In this document: in pieces, positions 1-6,303 of the stretch | Layout: each line of letters begins with the position of its first letter | Numbering within the stretch: position 1 is the first letter of the stretch | Assembly (NCBI GenBank): GCA_025356915.1 | Contig: JANXQG010000656.1 | Span: 1-9,684 of the forward strand | Direction: 5' to 3' | DNA length: 9,684 nt | DNA from: Planctomycetota bacterium | GTDB lineage: Bacteria > Planctomycetota > Planctomycetia > Pirellulales > Thermoguttaceae | Notes under the pieces: generated by a model | The model's database searches: none | What the model saw: the letters and a program-made list of their open reading frames with translations, nothing else | Told to the model about the DNA's origin: nothing | Position numbers and translations under genes: made by a program

Positions 1-702
1 TTTTCCGTCGGTGGCCGCTCGGCACTGCTAGTGGTACCCAAGACGCCTGCGCCAGGCAAGCCGTGGATATGGCGTACGGAATTCTTCGGGATCGATCCGC
101 AGGCCGATGTTGCCTTGCTCGGCAAGGGTCTGCACCTGGCCTATATCGACGTGGGGGGCCTCTTCGGCGCGCCGGTCGCGCTCGATGCAATGGACCAATA
201 CTACGCTCACGTCTGCAAGACCTACGAGCTAAGCACCAAGCCGGTGCTGGAGGGCTTCAGTCGTGGCGGATTGTACGCATTCAACTGGGCCGCCCGGCAC
301 CCGGATCAGGTTGCTTGCCTTTACGTCGATGCGCCGGTCTGCGATTTCAAGAGCTGGCCCGGTGGTAAAGGCAGGTCCAGGTTTGCGGGTAAAGAGTGGC
401 GGCAGGTGCTGCAAGCCTATCGGATGACGGATGAGCAGGCGCGGGCCTACAAGTACAATCCCGTGGATAATCTGGCACCGCTGGCCAAGGCGAAGATTCC
501 GATCTTGAGCGTCATCGGCGACGTACACGACTGGATCGTGCCGATTGAGGAGAACACGCTGATCGTCGAGAAGCGGTACAAAGAACTCGGCGGCGAGATC
601 CAGGTCATCAGAAAGCCCAAAGGCGGTCATCGTCCCCACAGCCTCCAAGACCCGACGCCGATTGTGAATTTCGTCTTGAAGCACACGACCGAGGGAAAGT
701 AA
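1..702 (+). CDS. alpha/beta hydrolase, 5'-truncated by the window edge
   Basis: The frame is open from base 1 to the TAA at 700-702, so the gene begins upstream of the window. A GTG at 31 is only an internal codon: the residues before it (FSVGGRSALLV) read as a normal beta strand of the fold. Numbering from that GTG, the nucleophile elbow is GFSRGG with Ser77. The acid loop GDVHDWIVP offers Asp167 (Asp164 is the alternative), and GGHRPHS near the C-terminus supplies the catalytic His (His200). Spacing and order fit a Ser-Asp-His alpha/beta hydrolase. The motif WIWRTEFFG near the start suggests a soluble esterase- or lipase-like branch common in large environmental bacteria, but the substrate cannot be told. 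Any signal peptide would lie outside the window. The LarA-like gene follows within 11-80 nt on the same strand, so cotranscription is likely. The family call is firm and the reaction is unknown. Confidence 0.88.
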   Translation, partial: FSVGGRSALLVVPKTPAPGKPWIWRTEFFGIDPQADVALLGKGLHLAYIDVGGLFGAPVALDAMDQYYAHVCKTYELSTKPVLEGFSRGGLYAFNWAARHPDQVACLYVDAPVCDFKSWPGGKGRSRFAGKEWRQVLQAYRMTDEQARAYKYNPVDNLAPLAKAKIPILSVIGDVHDWIVPIEENTLIVEKRYKELGGEIQVIRKPKGGHRPHSLQDPTPIVNFVLKHTTEGK

Positions 703-713
703 CGGATGGAGCT

Positions 714-2057
714 GTGTTACCGCCCATGGCACCCCACTCACCGCCCTTGGCACCCCACTCACCGCCCTTGGCAAACGACGAAGTGTCCAATTTCCCTCAA
801 ATCTTTCGCGTCTGCCAGAAGTTCGCCCGGCCGCAGGTGGCCGACATCGCGGGCGAGGTTCATGCCCAACTGACTCGGCAGGAACTGAACCGCCGCGTAC
901 AACCGGGGCAGAGCGTCGCGATTACGGCAGGAAGCCGTGGGATTGCCAACATCGCGTTGATTCTGCGGGCGACTGCGGAACATTTCCGCTCGCTGAGGGC
1001 CGAACCATTCCTTGTGCCGGCGATGGGAAGCCATGGCGGCGGCACGGCCGAAGGTCAGCAGCAAGTCCTGGAGTCGTACGGCATCACCGAGGCATCGATT
1101 GGGTGCCCGATCCGTTCGAGCATGGAAACCGCGATCGTCGGCCGCGCGGCCGAAGGCTTTCCGCTGCATATCGATCGCACGGCCTGTGAAGCCGATCATC
1201 TGCTCGTCTGTGGCCGTGTGAAACCCCATACATCATTCGCCGGTGACTTCCAAAGCGGGCTTTTGAAGATGCTCCTGATCGGGCTAGGCAAGCAGACCGG
1301 GGCCAATATCTATCATCGCGCAATCGAAGACTACAGCTTCGACCAGATCGTGCGCAGCGTGGCCTGCGAGCTATTGCAGAAATGCCATGTCGTGGCGGGA
1401 TTGGCAATCGTGGAAAATGCCTACGACGAAACGGCCTTGATCGAGGCGGTCGAGCCTTTGCAGTTTGAAGCCCGCGAGACACAGTTGCTCGCCCTGGCAC
1501 GCAAGTGGATGGCTCGCCTGCCGTTCGACGCGGTCGATGTACTCCTGATCGACCGCATGGGCAAGAACATCAGCGGCGTGGGCTTTGATCCGAACATCGT
1601 GGGCCGCAAGTTCAACGACCACCAGGCCGTCGAAAACGAGACGCCCAAGGTAAAGCGGATCTGCCTCCGCAGTCTCACGCCGGAGTCCCACGGGAACGCC
1701 GTCGGACTGGGCATGGCCGAGTTCTGCCGCACGCAGTTGCTTCGCGACATGAACGCGCGGATCACGCGAGTGAACTCGCTCACGAGCGGCCACATTGCTG
1801 CCGGCATGACGCCGCTGGATTATGAAACCGACCGCGAAATGCTGCAAGCAGCCCTCGGAACAGTCGGGCTGGTTGAACCGCGGTATGCCCGACTGCTCTG
1901 GATCGCCGACACGCTCGATCTGGCCGAAGTGGAATGTTCATCTGCGTATCTGGAAGCAGCCAAGGCACGAAGCGATTTGGAAATCATCAGTGAGTTGCGG
2001 GAAATGGAGTTTGACGCGGAAGGGAATCTTGCGGAGGAAATGACGAATGACGAATGA
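714..2057 (+). CDS. LarA-like (DUF2088) lactate racemase-domain protein
   Basis: The longest frame has 447 aa, counted from the GTG at 714. It carries the DUF2088/LarA N-terminal signature: PAMGSHGGG (His107), VKPHTSFAG (His172), SGLLKMLLIGLGK (Lys185) and a following NIYHRA (His201). In characterised LarA the nickel-pincer cofactor is bound and used by His108, Lys184, His174 and His200, so the spacing matches very well. The alignment is mine, by eye. The C-terminal half (DRMGKNISGVGFDPN, GRKFNDH) differs from classical LarA, so the substrate is probably another 2-hydroxyacid or is unknown. The start is uncertain. Residues 1-20 come from a 21-bp tandem repeat (PPxAPHS units), the GGATGGAG at 704-711 is too close to the 714 GTG, and family-like sequence begins only near residue 24. 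GTG 783 is therefore a credible alternative start, giving 424 aa. The last five codons (MTNDE) and the stop lie in TGACGAA repeats. No larB, larC or larE is in the window. Confidence 0.85.
   Translation: MLPPMAPHSPPLAPHSPPLANDEVSNFPQIFRVCQKFARPQVADIAGEVHAQLTRQELNRRVQPGQSVAITAGSRGIANIALILRATAEHFRSLRAEPFLVPAMGSHGGGTAEGQQQVLESYGITEASIGCPIRSSMETAIVGRAAEGFPLHIDRTACEADHLLVCGRVKPHTSFAGDFQSGLLKMLLIGLGKQTGANIYHRAIEDYSFDQIVRSVACELLQKCHVVAGLAIVENAYDETALIEAVEPLQFEARETQLLALARKWMARLPFDAVDVLLIDRMGKNISGVGFDPNIVGRKFNDHQAVENETPKVKRICLRSLTPESHGNAVGLGMAEFCRTQLLRDMNARITRVNSLTSGHIAAGMTPLDYETDREMLQAALGTVGLVEPRYARLLWIADTLDLAEVECSSAYLEAAKARSDLEIISELREMEFDAEGNLAEEMTNDE
720..773 (+). repeat. 21-bp tandem repeat, about 2.6 copies
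   Basis: Copies lie at 720-740, 741-761 and 762-773 (partial). The unit reads CCGCCCTTGGCACCCCACTC plus A, and copy 1 differs only by an A for T (ATGG instead of TTGG). The unit length is a multiple of three, so if translated it adds PPLAPHS-like units to the LarA-like protein. It is more likely a spacer repeat between the hydrolase and the next gene, with the true start at GTG 783. Confidence 0.85.
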
Positions 2058-2061
2058 CGAA
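2041..2061 (+). repeat. three perfect TGACGAA heptamers over the stop codon of the LarA-like gene
   Basis: TGACGAA occurs at 2041-2047, 2048-2054 and 2055-2061 with no mismatch. The TGA stop at 2055-2057 is the first three bases of the third copy, and the last residues TNDE are encoded by the first two. The same run forms the left arm of the hairpin at 2044-2088. Confidence 0.9.
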
Positions 2062-2088
2062 ATAATTCCCTTCGTCATTCGTCATTCG
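2044..2088. terminator. perfect 18-bp hairpin in the convergent spacer, probable bidirectional terminator
   Basis: The left arm 2044-2061 is the exact reverse complement of the right arm 2071-2088, with a 9-nt loop ATAATTCCC. On the plus strand it is followed by a pyrimidine stretch rich in T (2091-2106). The stem overlaps the stop of the LarA-like gene, and the convergent PH-domain gene ends about 50 bp downstream. Position and T-rich tail fit a factor-independent terminator. The stem is moderate in GC, so a mobile spacer repeat is the alternative explanation. Confidence 0.6.
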
Positions 2089-2139
2089 GATTTTCTTCTT
2101 TTCTTTCCCCCTTCGTTATTCGGATTTTCTTCTTTTCTT
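2078..2139. repeat. 28-bp direct repeat, two copies 34 bp apart
   Basis: Copy A is 2078-2105 and copy B is 2112-2139. Each begins TTCGTCATTCGGA (TTCGTTATTCGGA in B) and continues with the same TTTTCTTCTTTTCTT. The single difference is C/T at the sixth base. The copies are separated by TCCCCC. Copy A overlaps the right arm of the hairpin, and copy B ends within the stop codon of the minus-strand gene. This looks like a local tandem duplication of the terminator tail. Confidence 0.85.
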
Positions 2140-2881
2140 ATTTCCCATCCTCCCGCCGCACCTGCACCTGCAAGGCCCCGAGCATCCGCGTGACGGCCTC
2201 CTCTTTCTTGGTGATGAAGGGGACGTTGTCCAACACGATCGGCTGGCGGTCATTGCTGGTGTAGATGACCAGGCGGCCCGATCGGAGCAAGAGATACTCG
2301 AAGATGTCGTTGATTTCCTTTTCCATCCGCAAGTTCGGGGCGGAGAGCCGCTCGAGATTACTGAGAAAGCCGTGGTGGTGCAGCAATTCGTTGCCGCGAA
2401 CCTCCCAGTAGTCAAACCGCACGACGACCCCAACCACCAAGAATAGCGCACCCAGAACGACAGCGATTGTCCAATAGAAGGTGGCGTTGGCTACGGGGTG
2501 GAAATGTTTCATGAAGGCGGTAAGATCGGGCCAGAGTTGGGGCTGGAAGGTGAACAACAGAACGAGGCCCATTGTCACTGCGGCCCCAAAGAAGAAGAGC
2601 GTCAGCGAGGTCGTGCGTGGGAAATCGAAGGCCAGGATTACCAGGTTTATCGTGAACAAGCCCAGGAACATCGTGCCGATACCCGCTGCGGTATTGTTCT
2701 CAGGGGCGAAGGGATCGGTCAGAAAATGCATCCCGATGGCGGAAATGATCGCCAGCAGGAAGGTTGGATACAAAAAGATGATCTTGGGATAGGGCACCAG
2801 AAGAACACTCTGGGGCGTTTCCCCACTCGTTTTTTTCGTGTCGGGACGGGGCGCGACATCATCGCTGGCGGGATTGGACAT
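2138..2881 (-). CDS. four-helix membrane protein with PH-like C-terminal domain, function unknown
   Basis: The 247-aa protein starts at ATG 2881, where AAGAGGAG at 2895-2888 sits 6 nt upstream, an excellent ribosome binding site. A polar N-terminus of about 28 residues precedes four hydrophobic segments at about 33-54, 66-86, 92-112 and 133-155. A soluble tail of about 90 residues follows. The tail opens with FDYWEVRGNELLHHHGFLSNLERL, then strands including GRLVIYTSN and PIVLDNVPFITKKEEAVTRML. This strand pattern directly after a membrane helix resembles bacterial PH (bPH/YdbS-like) domains; the family call is by eye and unproven. The tail is probably cytoplasmic. The gene is divergent from mgtA with a 183-bp shared upstream region, but nothing in the protein shows a role in magnesium transport. 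It is convergent with the LarA-like gene across a hairpin spacer. Confidence 0.8.
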   Translation of the reverse strand: MSNPASDDVAPRPDTKKTSGETPQSVLLVPYPKIIFLYPTFLLAIISAIGMHFLTDPFAPENNTAAGIGTMFLGLFTINLVILAFDFPRTTSLTLFFFGAAVTMGLVLLFTFQPQLWPDLTAFMKHFHPVANATFYWTIAVVLGALFLVVGVVVRFDYWEVRGNELLHHHGFLSNLERLSAPNLRMEKEINDIFEYLLLRSGRLVIYTSNDRQPIVLDNVPFITKKEEAVTRMLGALQVQVRREDGK

Positions 2882-2939
2882 GCGAATCTCCTCTTCAAAT
2901 CAAAAGGACTTGGCGGATCGAATGGACGACATTCCGGTC

Positions 2940-2945
2940 ATTATA
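2940..2945 (-). promoter_or_regulatory. probable -10 element of the PH-like membrane protein gene
   Basis: On the minus strand 2945-2940 reads TATAAT, continuing as TATAATGAC to 2937, about 60 nt upstream of the ATG at 2881. No good -35 is visible: 2968-2963 gives TTTGCG at 17-bp spacing. The perfect -10 and its location in the divergent spacer support it. Confidence 0.5.
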
Positions 2946-2988
2946 GCGAGTAACTGGAGAACCGCAAAGTCCGGACTGGATGAGTCGG

Positions 2989-3017
2989 TTGGCAAGCTAG
3001 TTTTTACCCTTTATAAT
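2989..3017 (+). promoter_or_regulatory. sigma70-type promoter of the mgtA unit
   Basis: The -35 TTGGCA (2989-2994) and the -10 TATAAT (3012-3017) are separated by exactly 17 bp, five of six and six of six matches to consensus. Transcription would begin near 3024, leaving a leader of only about 40 nt before ATG 3065. That is too short for a magnesium-sensing leader like that of enterobacterial mgtA. Confidence 0.7.
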
Positions 3018-3026
3018 GACTTGCCA
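2990..3026. promoter_or_regulatory. inverted repeat over the mgtA promoter, possible operator
   Basis: TGGCAAG (2990-2996) and its reverse complement CTTGCCA (3020-3026) bracket the promoter. The left arm overlaps the -35 and the right arm covers the expected start site. The arm centres are 30 bp apart, close to three helical turns. Such placement suits a repressor, but a 7-bp inverted repeat in this span could arise by chance at a few percent. Confidence 0.35.
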
Positions 3027-3064
3027 TCGGTCCCGTCATGCGGTGGACTGAGAGCCAATGACCC

Positions 3065-5743
3065 ATGCCCGATACCTACCAACGGAAGACCATGTCCATC
3101 CTGCCAATCTTCATCCTGCCGAAAAACATCTTGACCGCTCTGCGCAGGCATGCGAACACGATCCAGGTTTCGCCCCTGCTCGCGGAGGTCGCCGGGTGCG
3201 ATTCCGAGCAGGTCTTTCGCCGACTGGAAACCAGCGACAAGGGCCTGAGCGAGGCCGAAGCCGCGCGCCGCCTGGAGCAGCACGGTCCCAACGTGGTGGC
3301 GAAGGAACAGCGGTTTCGGCGGGTCAGGCTCTTGGGCCAGGCCTGCGCCAACCCTCTGGTGATCCTGCTCTTGCTGTTGGCGACTCTTTCATGGTGGACC
3401 GACGATTTGAGGGGGGCGAGCGTCATGCTGGTCATGGTCCTCCTGGGGGTGGGCCTGCGATTCATCCAGGAACTGCGGGCCGGCGTCGCCGCCGACAAGC
3501 TCAAGGCCATGATCAGGGTCACGGCGACGGTGCTTCGCGATGGGAAGCCTCGGGAGTTGCCGCTGGGCCACTTGGTGCCCGGCGATGTGGTGCAACTCGC
3601 CGCCGGGGACATGATCCCGGCCGATCTCCGCCTCGTATCCTGCAAGGACTTGTTCGTGATCCAGTCGAGCCTGACCGGCGAATCGCTCCCGGTGGAAAAG
3701 TTCGACGCCAAGGAAGAAGGCGGCTCCAAGCCGGCGCTGGAACTCAAGAATACCTGTTTTCTCGGCACCAGCGTGGAAAGCGGCGCGGCTACGGGAGTGA
3801 TCGTCGAAACGGGATTCAAGACCTATCTGGGCAGCATGGCCCAGTCCATCGTCGGACAGGTGGCGCCGACGAGCTTCGACAAGGGTGTGAGCCGCTTCAC
3901 CTGGCTGATGATCCGTTTCATGTTGGTGATGGTGCCGCTGGTGTTCCTCATCAACGGGCTGACGAAGCACGACTGGACGCAGGCTTTCTTTTTCGCGTTG
4001 GCCGTGGCCGTGGGTCTCACGCCCGAGATGCTGCCAATGATCGTCTCGGTATGCCTCTCCCGCGGCGCGATCGGCATGTCGCGGAAGAAGGTGATCGTCA
4101 AGCGGTTGAACTCGATACAGAATCTCGGCGCCATGGACGTGCTCTGCACGGACAAGACCGGCACGCTCACGTTGGACCGGGTGATTCTGGAACGGCATTG
4201 CGATGTCGTCCGCAACGAGGACGAAGCGGTCCTGGTGTTGGCCTATCTCAACAGCCATTTTCAGACGGGTCTCCGCAATGTCTTGGATCGCGCGATCCTG
4301 CAGTTCGAGGAAATCCACGAGAAGCACTCGGTGCCGGACCACAAGAAAATCGACGAGATCCCCTTTGATTTCTCGCGGAAGCGGATGTCGGTGGTGGTCG
4401 ATACACCGCAGGGAGTCCGCCGTCTGATTTGCAAGGGCGCCACGGAGGCCGTATTCCAGTGCTGCGACCGCTTCGAGTTGGAGGGAAAGATCTACCCGGT
4501 CGATCCGATGCTGATTACGGAATTGAAGGAATACTGCGACGAGCTTAGTGCCGACGGATTCCGCGTGCTGGCAATTGCCTACAAGGACGTCGAGACGCGG
4601 GCAGCCTATTCCAAGGATGACGAACGCGAGATGGTGCTCATGGGTTACGTCGCTTTCCTGGATCCACCCAAGGATTCCGCGGCGCCCGCCATCTTGGCGC
4701 TAAAGAACCACGGAGTCTCTGTCAAAGTCCTCACCGGCGACAACGAGCTGGTCAGCCGCAAGATCTGCCAGGAAGTCGGGCTGGCAACGGATCGCGTCCT
4801 GCTGGGGCCCCAGGTGGAATCCATGACGGACGTCGATCTCGCCGAGGCCGCGGAGCATGCCACGATCTTCGCGCGCCTCTCTCCCGCCCATAAGCAGCGG
4901 GTGATCCACGCTCTACAGAGCAAGGGGCACGTGGTCGGATTCCTGGGAGACGGCATCAACGATTCTCCGGCGCTGCGGGCCGCCGATGTGGGCATCTCCG
5001 TCGACAGCGCCGTGGATATTGCCAAGGAAGCCGCGGACATGATCCTCTTGGAAAAGAGCCTCATGGTGCTGGAAGAGGGCGTGCTGGAAGGCCGTAAGGT
5101 CTTTGCCAACATTCTCAAGTACGTTCGCATGGGCGCCAGCTCGAACTTCGGCAACATGTTCAGCGTGCTGGGGGCCAGCGCTTTCGTGCCGTTCCTGCCG
5201 ATGGAGCCAAAACAGATCTTGACGAACAATCTGTTCTACGACTTCTCGCAGGTGCCTATTCCCAGTGACAACGTCGATGAGGAACTGATCGCCAAGCCTC
5301 GCCCCTGGCATATGGGAGAGATTGCGAGGTTCATCCTCTTTGTCGGTCCCTGTAGTTCGGTCTTCGACTATACGACGTATTTCATGATGCTGTATGTATT
5401 TGGTTGTTGGGATGTAAGCACGCCCGAGACACTCAGGCAGAGCGCGGCACTCTTCCAGACCGGCTGGTTTGTGGAATCGCTGCTGACCCAGACACTCATC
5501 ATCCACATCATTCGCACGAACCGCATTCCGTTCCTCCAGAGCTGGGCCAGTTGGCCGCTGACGGTTACCACGGCAGTCATCATGGCAGTCGGTGCTTGGC
5601 TTCCTTTCTCGCCGATTGCGGCTTGGCTTGGGTTCGCACCGCTGCCCCCGCTCTACTGGCCGTTCATTGTACTGACGTTGTTTTGCTATGTCGTTTTGAC
5701 TCAGAGCGTTAAAGCCTGGTTGCTTCGCAAGACGTGGATCTGA
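3065..5743 (+). CDS. mgtA: magnesium-translocating P-type ATPase (MgtA/MgtB type, P3B)
   Basis: The 892-aa integral membrane protein is close to the 898-900 aa of enterobacterial MgtA and MgtB. It should import Mg2+ across the cytoplasmic membrane at the cost of ATP. Visible motifs, in order: actuator TGES 204-207; M4 GLTPEMLPMIV from about 318; phosphorylation motif DKTGTLT 363-369 (Asp363); nucleotide-binding KGAT 457-460; LTGDN 556-560; hinge GDGINDSPAL 628-637; and NLFYDFSQ 723-728. SHFQTGLRNVLD and the NLFYDFSQ segment are hallmarks of the Mg2+ branch rather than of Ca2+ or heavy-metal pumps. Hydrophobic segments lie at about 97-134, 277-330 and six more after 690. Start 3065 gives 892 aa; in-frame ATG 3092, with GGAAG just upstream, gives 883 and cannot be excluded. 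All catalytic residues are intact. A ferredoxin gene follows after 12 nt. Confidence 0.95.
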   Translation: MPDTYQRKTMSILPIFILPKNILTALRRHANTIQVSPLLAEVAGCDSEQVFRRLETSDKGLSEAEAARRLEQHGPNVVAKEQRFRRVRLLGQACANPLVILLLLLATLSWWTDDLRGASVMLVMVLLGVGLRFIQELRAGVAADKLKAMIRVTATVLRDGKPRELPLGHLVPGDVVQLAAGDMIPADLRLVSCKDLFVIQSSLTGESLPVEKFDAKEEGGSKPALELKNTCFLGTSVESGAATGVIVETGFKTYLGSMAQSIVGQVAPTSFDKGVSRFTWLMIRFMLVMVPLVFLINGLTKHDWTQAFFFALAVAVGLTPEMLPMIVSVCLSRGAIGMSRKKVIVKRLNSIQNLGAMDVLCTDKTGTLTLDRVILERHCDVVRNEDEAVLVLAYLNSHFQTGLRNVLDRAILQFEEIHEKHSVPDHKKIDEIPFDFSRKRMSVVVDTPQGVRRLICKGATEAVFQCCDRFELEGKIYPVDPMLITELKEYCDELSADGFRVLAIAYKDVETRAAYSKDDEREMVLMGYVAFLDPPKDSAAPAILALKNHGVSVKVLTGDNELVSRKICQEVGLATDRVLLGPQVESMTDVDLAEAAEHATIFARLSPAHKQRVIHALQSKGHVVGFLGDGINDSPALRAADVGISVDSAVDIAKEAADMILLEKSLMVLEEGVLEGRKVFANILKYVRMGASSNFGNMFSVLGASAFVPFLPMEPKQILTNNLFYDFSQVPIPSDNVDEELIAKPRPWHMGEIARFILFVGPCSSVFDYTTYFMMLYVFGCWDVSTPETLRQSAALFQTGWFVESLLTQTLIIHIIRTNRIPFLQSWASWPLTVTTAVIMAVGAWLPFSPIAAWLGFAPLPPLYWPFIVLTLFCYVVLTQSVKAWLLRKTWI

Positions 5744-5755
5744 GAGGTTAAAGTG

Positions 5756-6169
5756 ATGAAAGACTCGATTCCGTTGGCAGACTCGCTGGAGCAGCAGAGA
5801 CGCATTGCCGACCAACTGGGCGTACCGGGCATCCGCCGACACATTTTTCTCTGCTGCGATCAGACCAAGCCGAACTGCTCGACCCGGGAGCAGTCGCTCG
5901 CGGCGTGGGAGTACCTGAAATCTCGCTTGCAGGAACTCGGCCTGACCGGTTCCGGCGGCATCTATCGCACGAAGGCCAATTGTTTGCGGATCTGCGCCGG
6001 CGGGCCGATCGCCGTGGTCTATCCCGAGGGCGCGTGGTATGCTCGTTGCGATCCGCCCGTCCTGGAGGAGATTATCCAGGAGCACCTGATCGGCGGCCGA
6101 GTGGTGGAAAAGTATTTGATCGTGCAAAAATTCCATTCATTTCCCCATCCCGAAGTTGCCAGCAATTAG
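5756..6169 (+). CDS. thioredoxin-like [2Fe-2S] ferredoxin
   Basis: The small soluble protein of 137 aa contains five cysteines. CCDQTKPNC (Cys33, Cys34, Cys41) and ANCLRICAGGP (Cys76, Cys80) provide the four ligands expected of the thioredoxin-fold [2Fe-2S] ferredoxin family; Cys33 or Cys34 is spare. YRTKANCLRICAGGPIAVVY and the ending IIQEHLIGGRVVEKYLI are typical of the (2Fe-2S) ferredoxin domain proteins also known from cyanobacteria. ATG 5756 is preferred because GAGAGG (5742-5747) lies 8 nt upstream; the GTG directly before it would add one residue. The coding start is 12 nt after the mgtA stop and the ribosome binding site overlaps that stop, so the two are almost certainly cotranscribed. 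It should act as a one-electron carrier in the cytoplasm; its partner is unknown, and nothing shows that it works with MgtA. Confidence 0.9.
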   Translation: MKDSIPLADSLEQQRRIADQLGVPGIRRHIFLCCDQTKPNCSTREQSLAAWEYLKSRLQELGLTGSGGIYRTKANCLRICAGGPIAVVYPEGAWYARCDPPVLEEIIQEHLIGGRVVEKYLIVQKFHSFPHPEVASN

Positions 6170-6205
6170 CCGGTGGTTGCGGAGCGTTAGCGACGCCACC
6201 ACCGG
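6170..6205. terminator. hairpin after the ferredoxin gene, terminator or REP-like element
   Basis: CCGGTGGT (6170-6177) pairs perfectly with ACCACCGG (6198-6205). After one mismatch the stem continues as GCG/CGC (6179-6181 with 6194-6196) around a 12-nt loop. It begins at the base after the ferredoxin TAG. Only three T follow, so it is not a classic U-tract terminator. The GC-rich palindrome with GAGCGTTAGCGA in the loop may be a dispersed REP-like repeat. Confidence 0.5.
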
Positions 6206-6273
6206 TTTCGAGGCACGAAGTGTATACCCCATAAACTTTCATTCGGCTTAACGCTCGCGCGCTGCGACAGAAA

Positions 6274-6291
6274 GCGGCAATGAATTACCGC
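6274..6291 (-). terminator. weak hairpin downstream of cysK
   Basis: Read on the minus strand, GCGGTAATTCATTGCCGC forms a short stem (GCGG/CCGC, one mismatch, two A-T pairs) with a four-base loop, followed by TTTCT. It lies 13-30 nt after the cysK stop. It may serve as a terminator, but the stem is short and imperfect. Confidence 0.3.
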
Positions 6292-6303
6292 ACTCCAAAT
6301 TTA

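Noticed and set aside
3018..3064. Possible magnesium riboswitch or leader peptide before mgtA
   Set aside because: The predicted leader is about 40 nt, too short for a known Mg2+-sensing leader, and holds no credible small ORF.
3389..4342. A 317-codon minus-strand frame opposite mgtA
   Set aside because: His/Arg/Glu-rich antisense translation with no motif, fully inside the conserved ATPase.
3058..4368. A 436-codon open frame on the plus strand overlapping mgtA in another frame
   Set aside because: The translation is Arg/Gly/Pro-rich low-complexity sequence without motifs, and the mgtA frame covers it with intact catalytic motifs. It is a shadow of a GC-rich gene.
4913..6136. A 407-codon minus-strand frame opposite the end of mgtA and most of the ferredoxin gene
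   Set aside because: Both genes on the plus strand have clear family motifs and ribosome binding sites. The antisense translation shows no recognisable domain.
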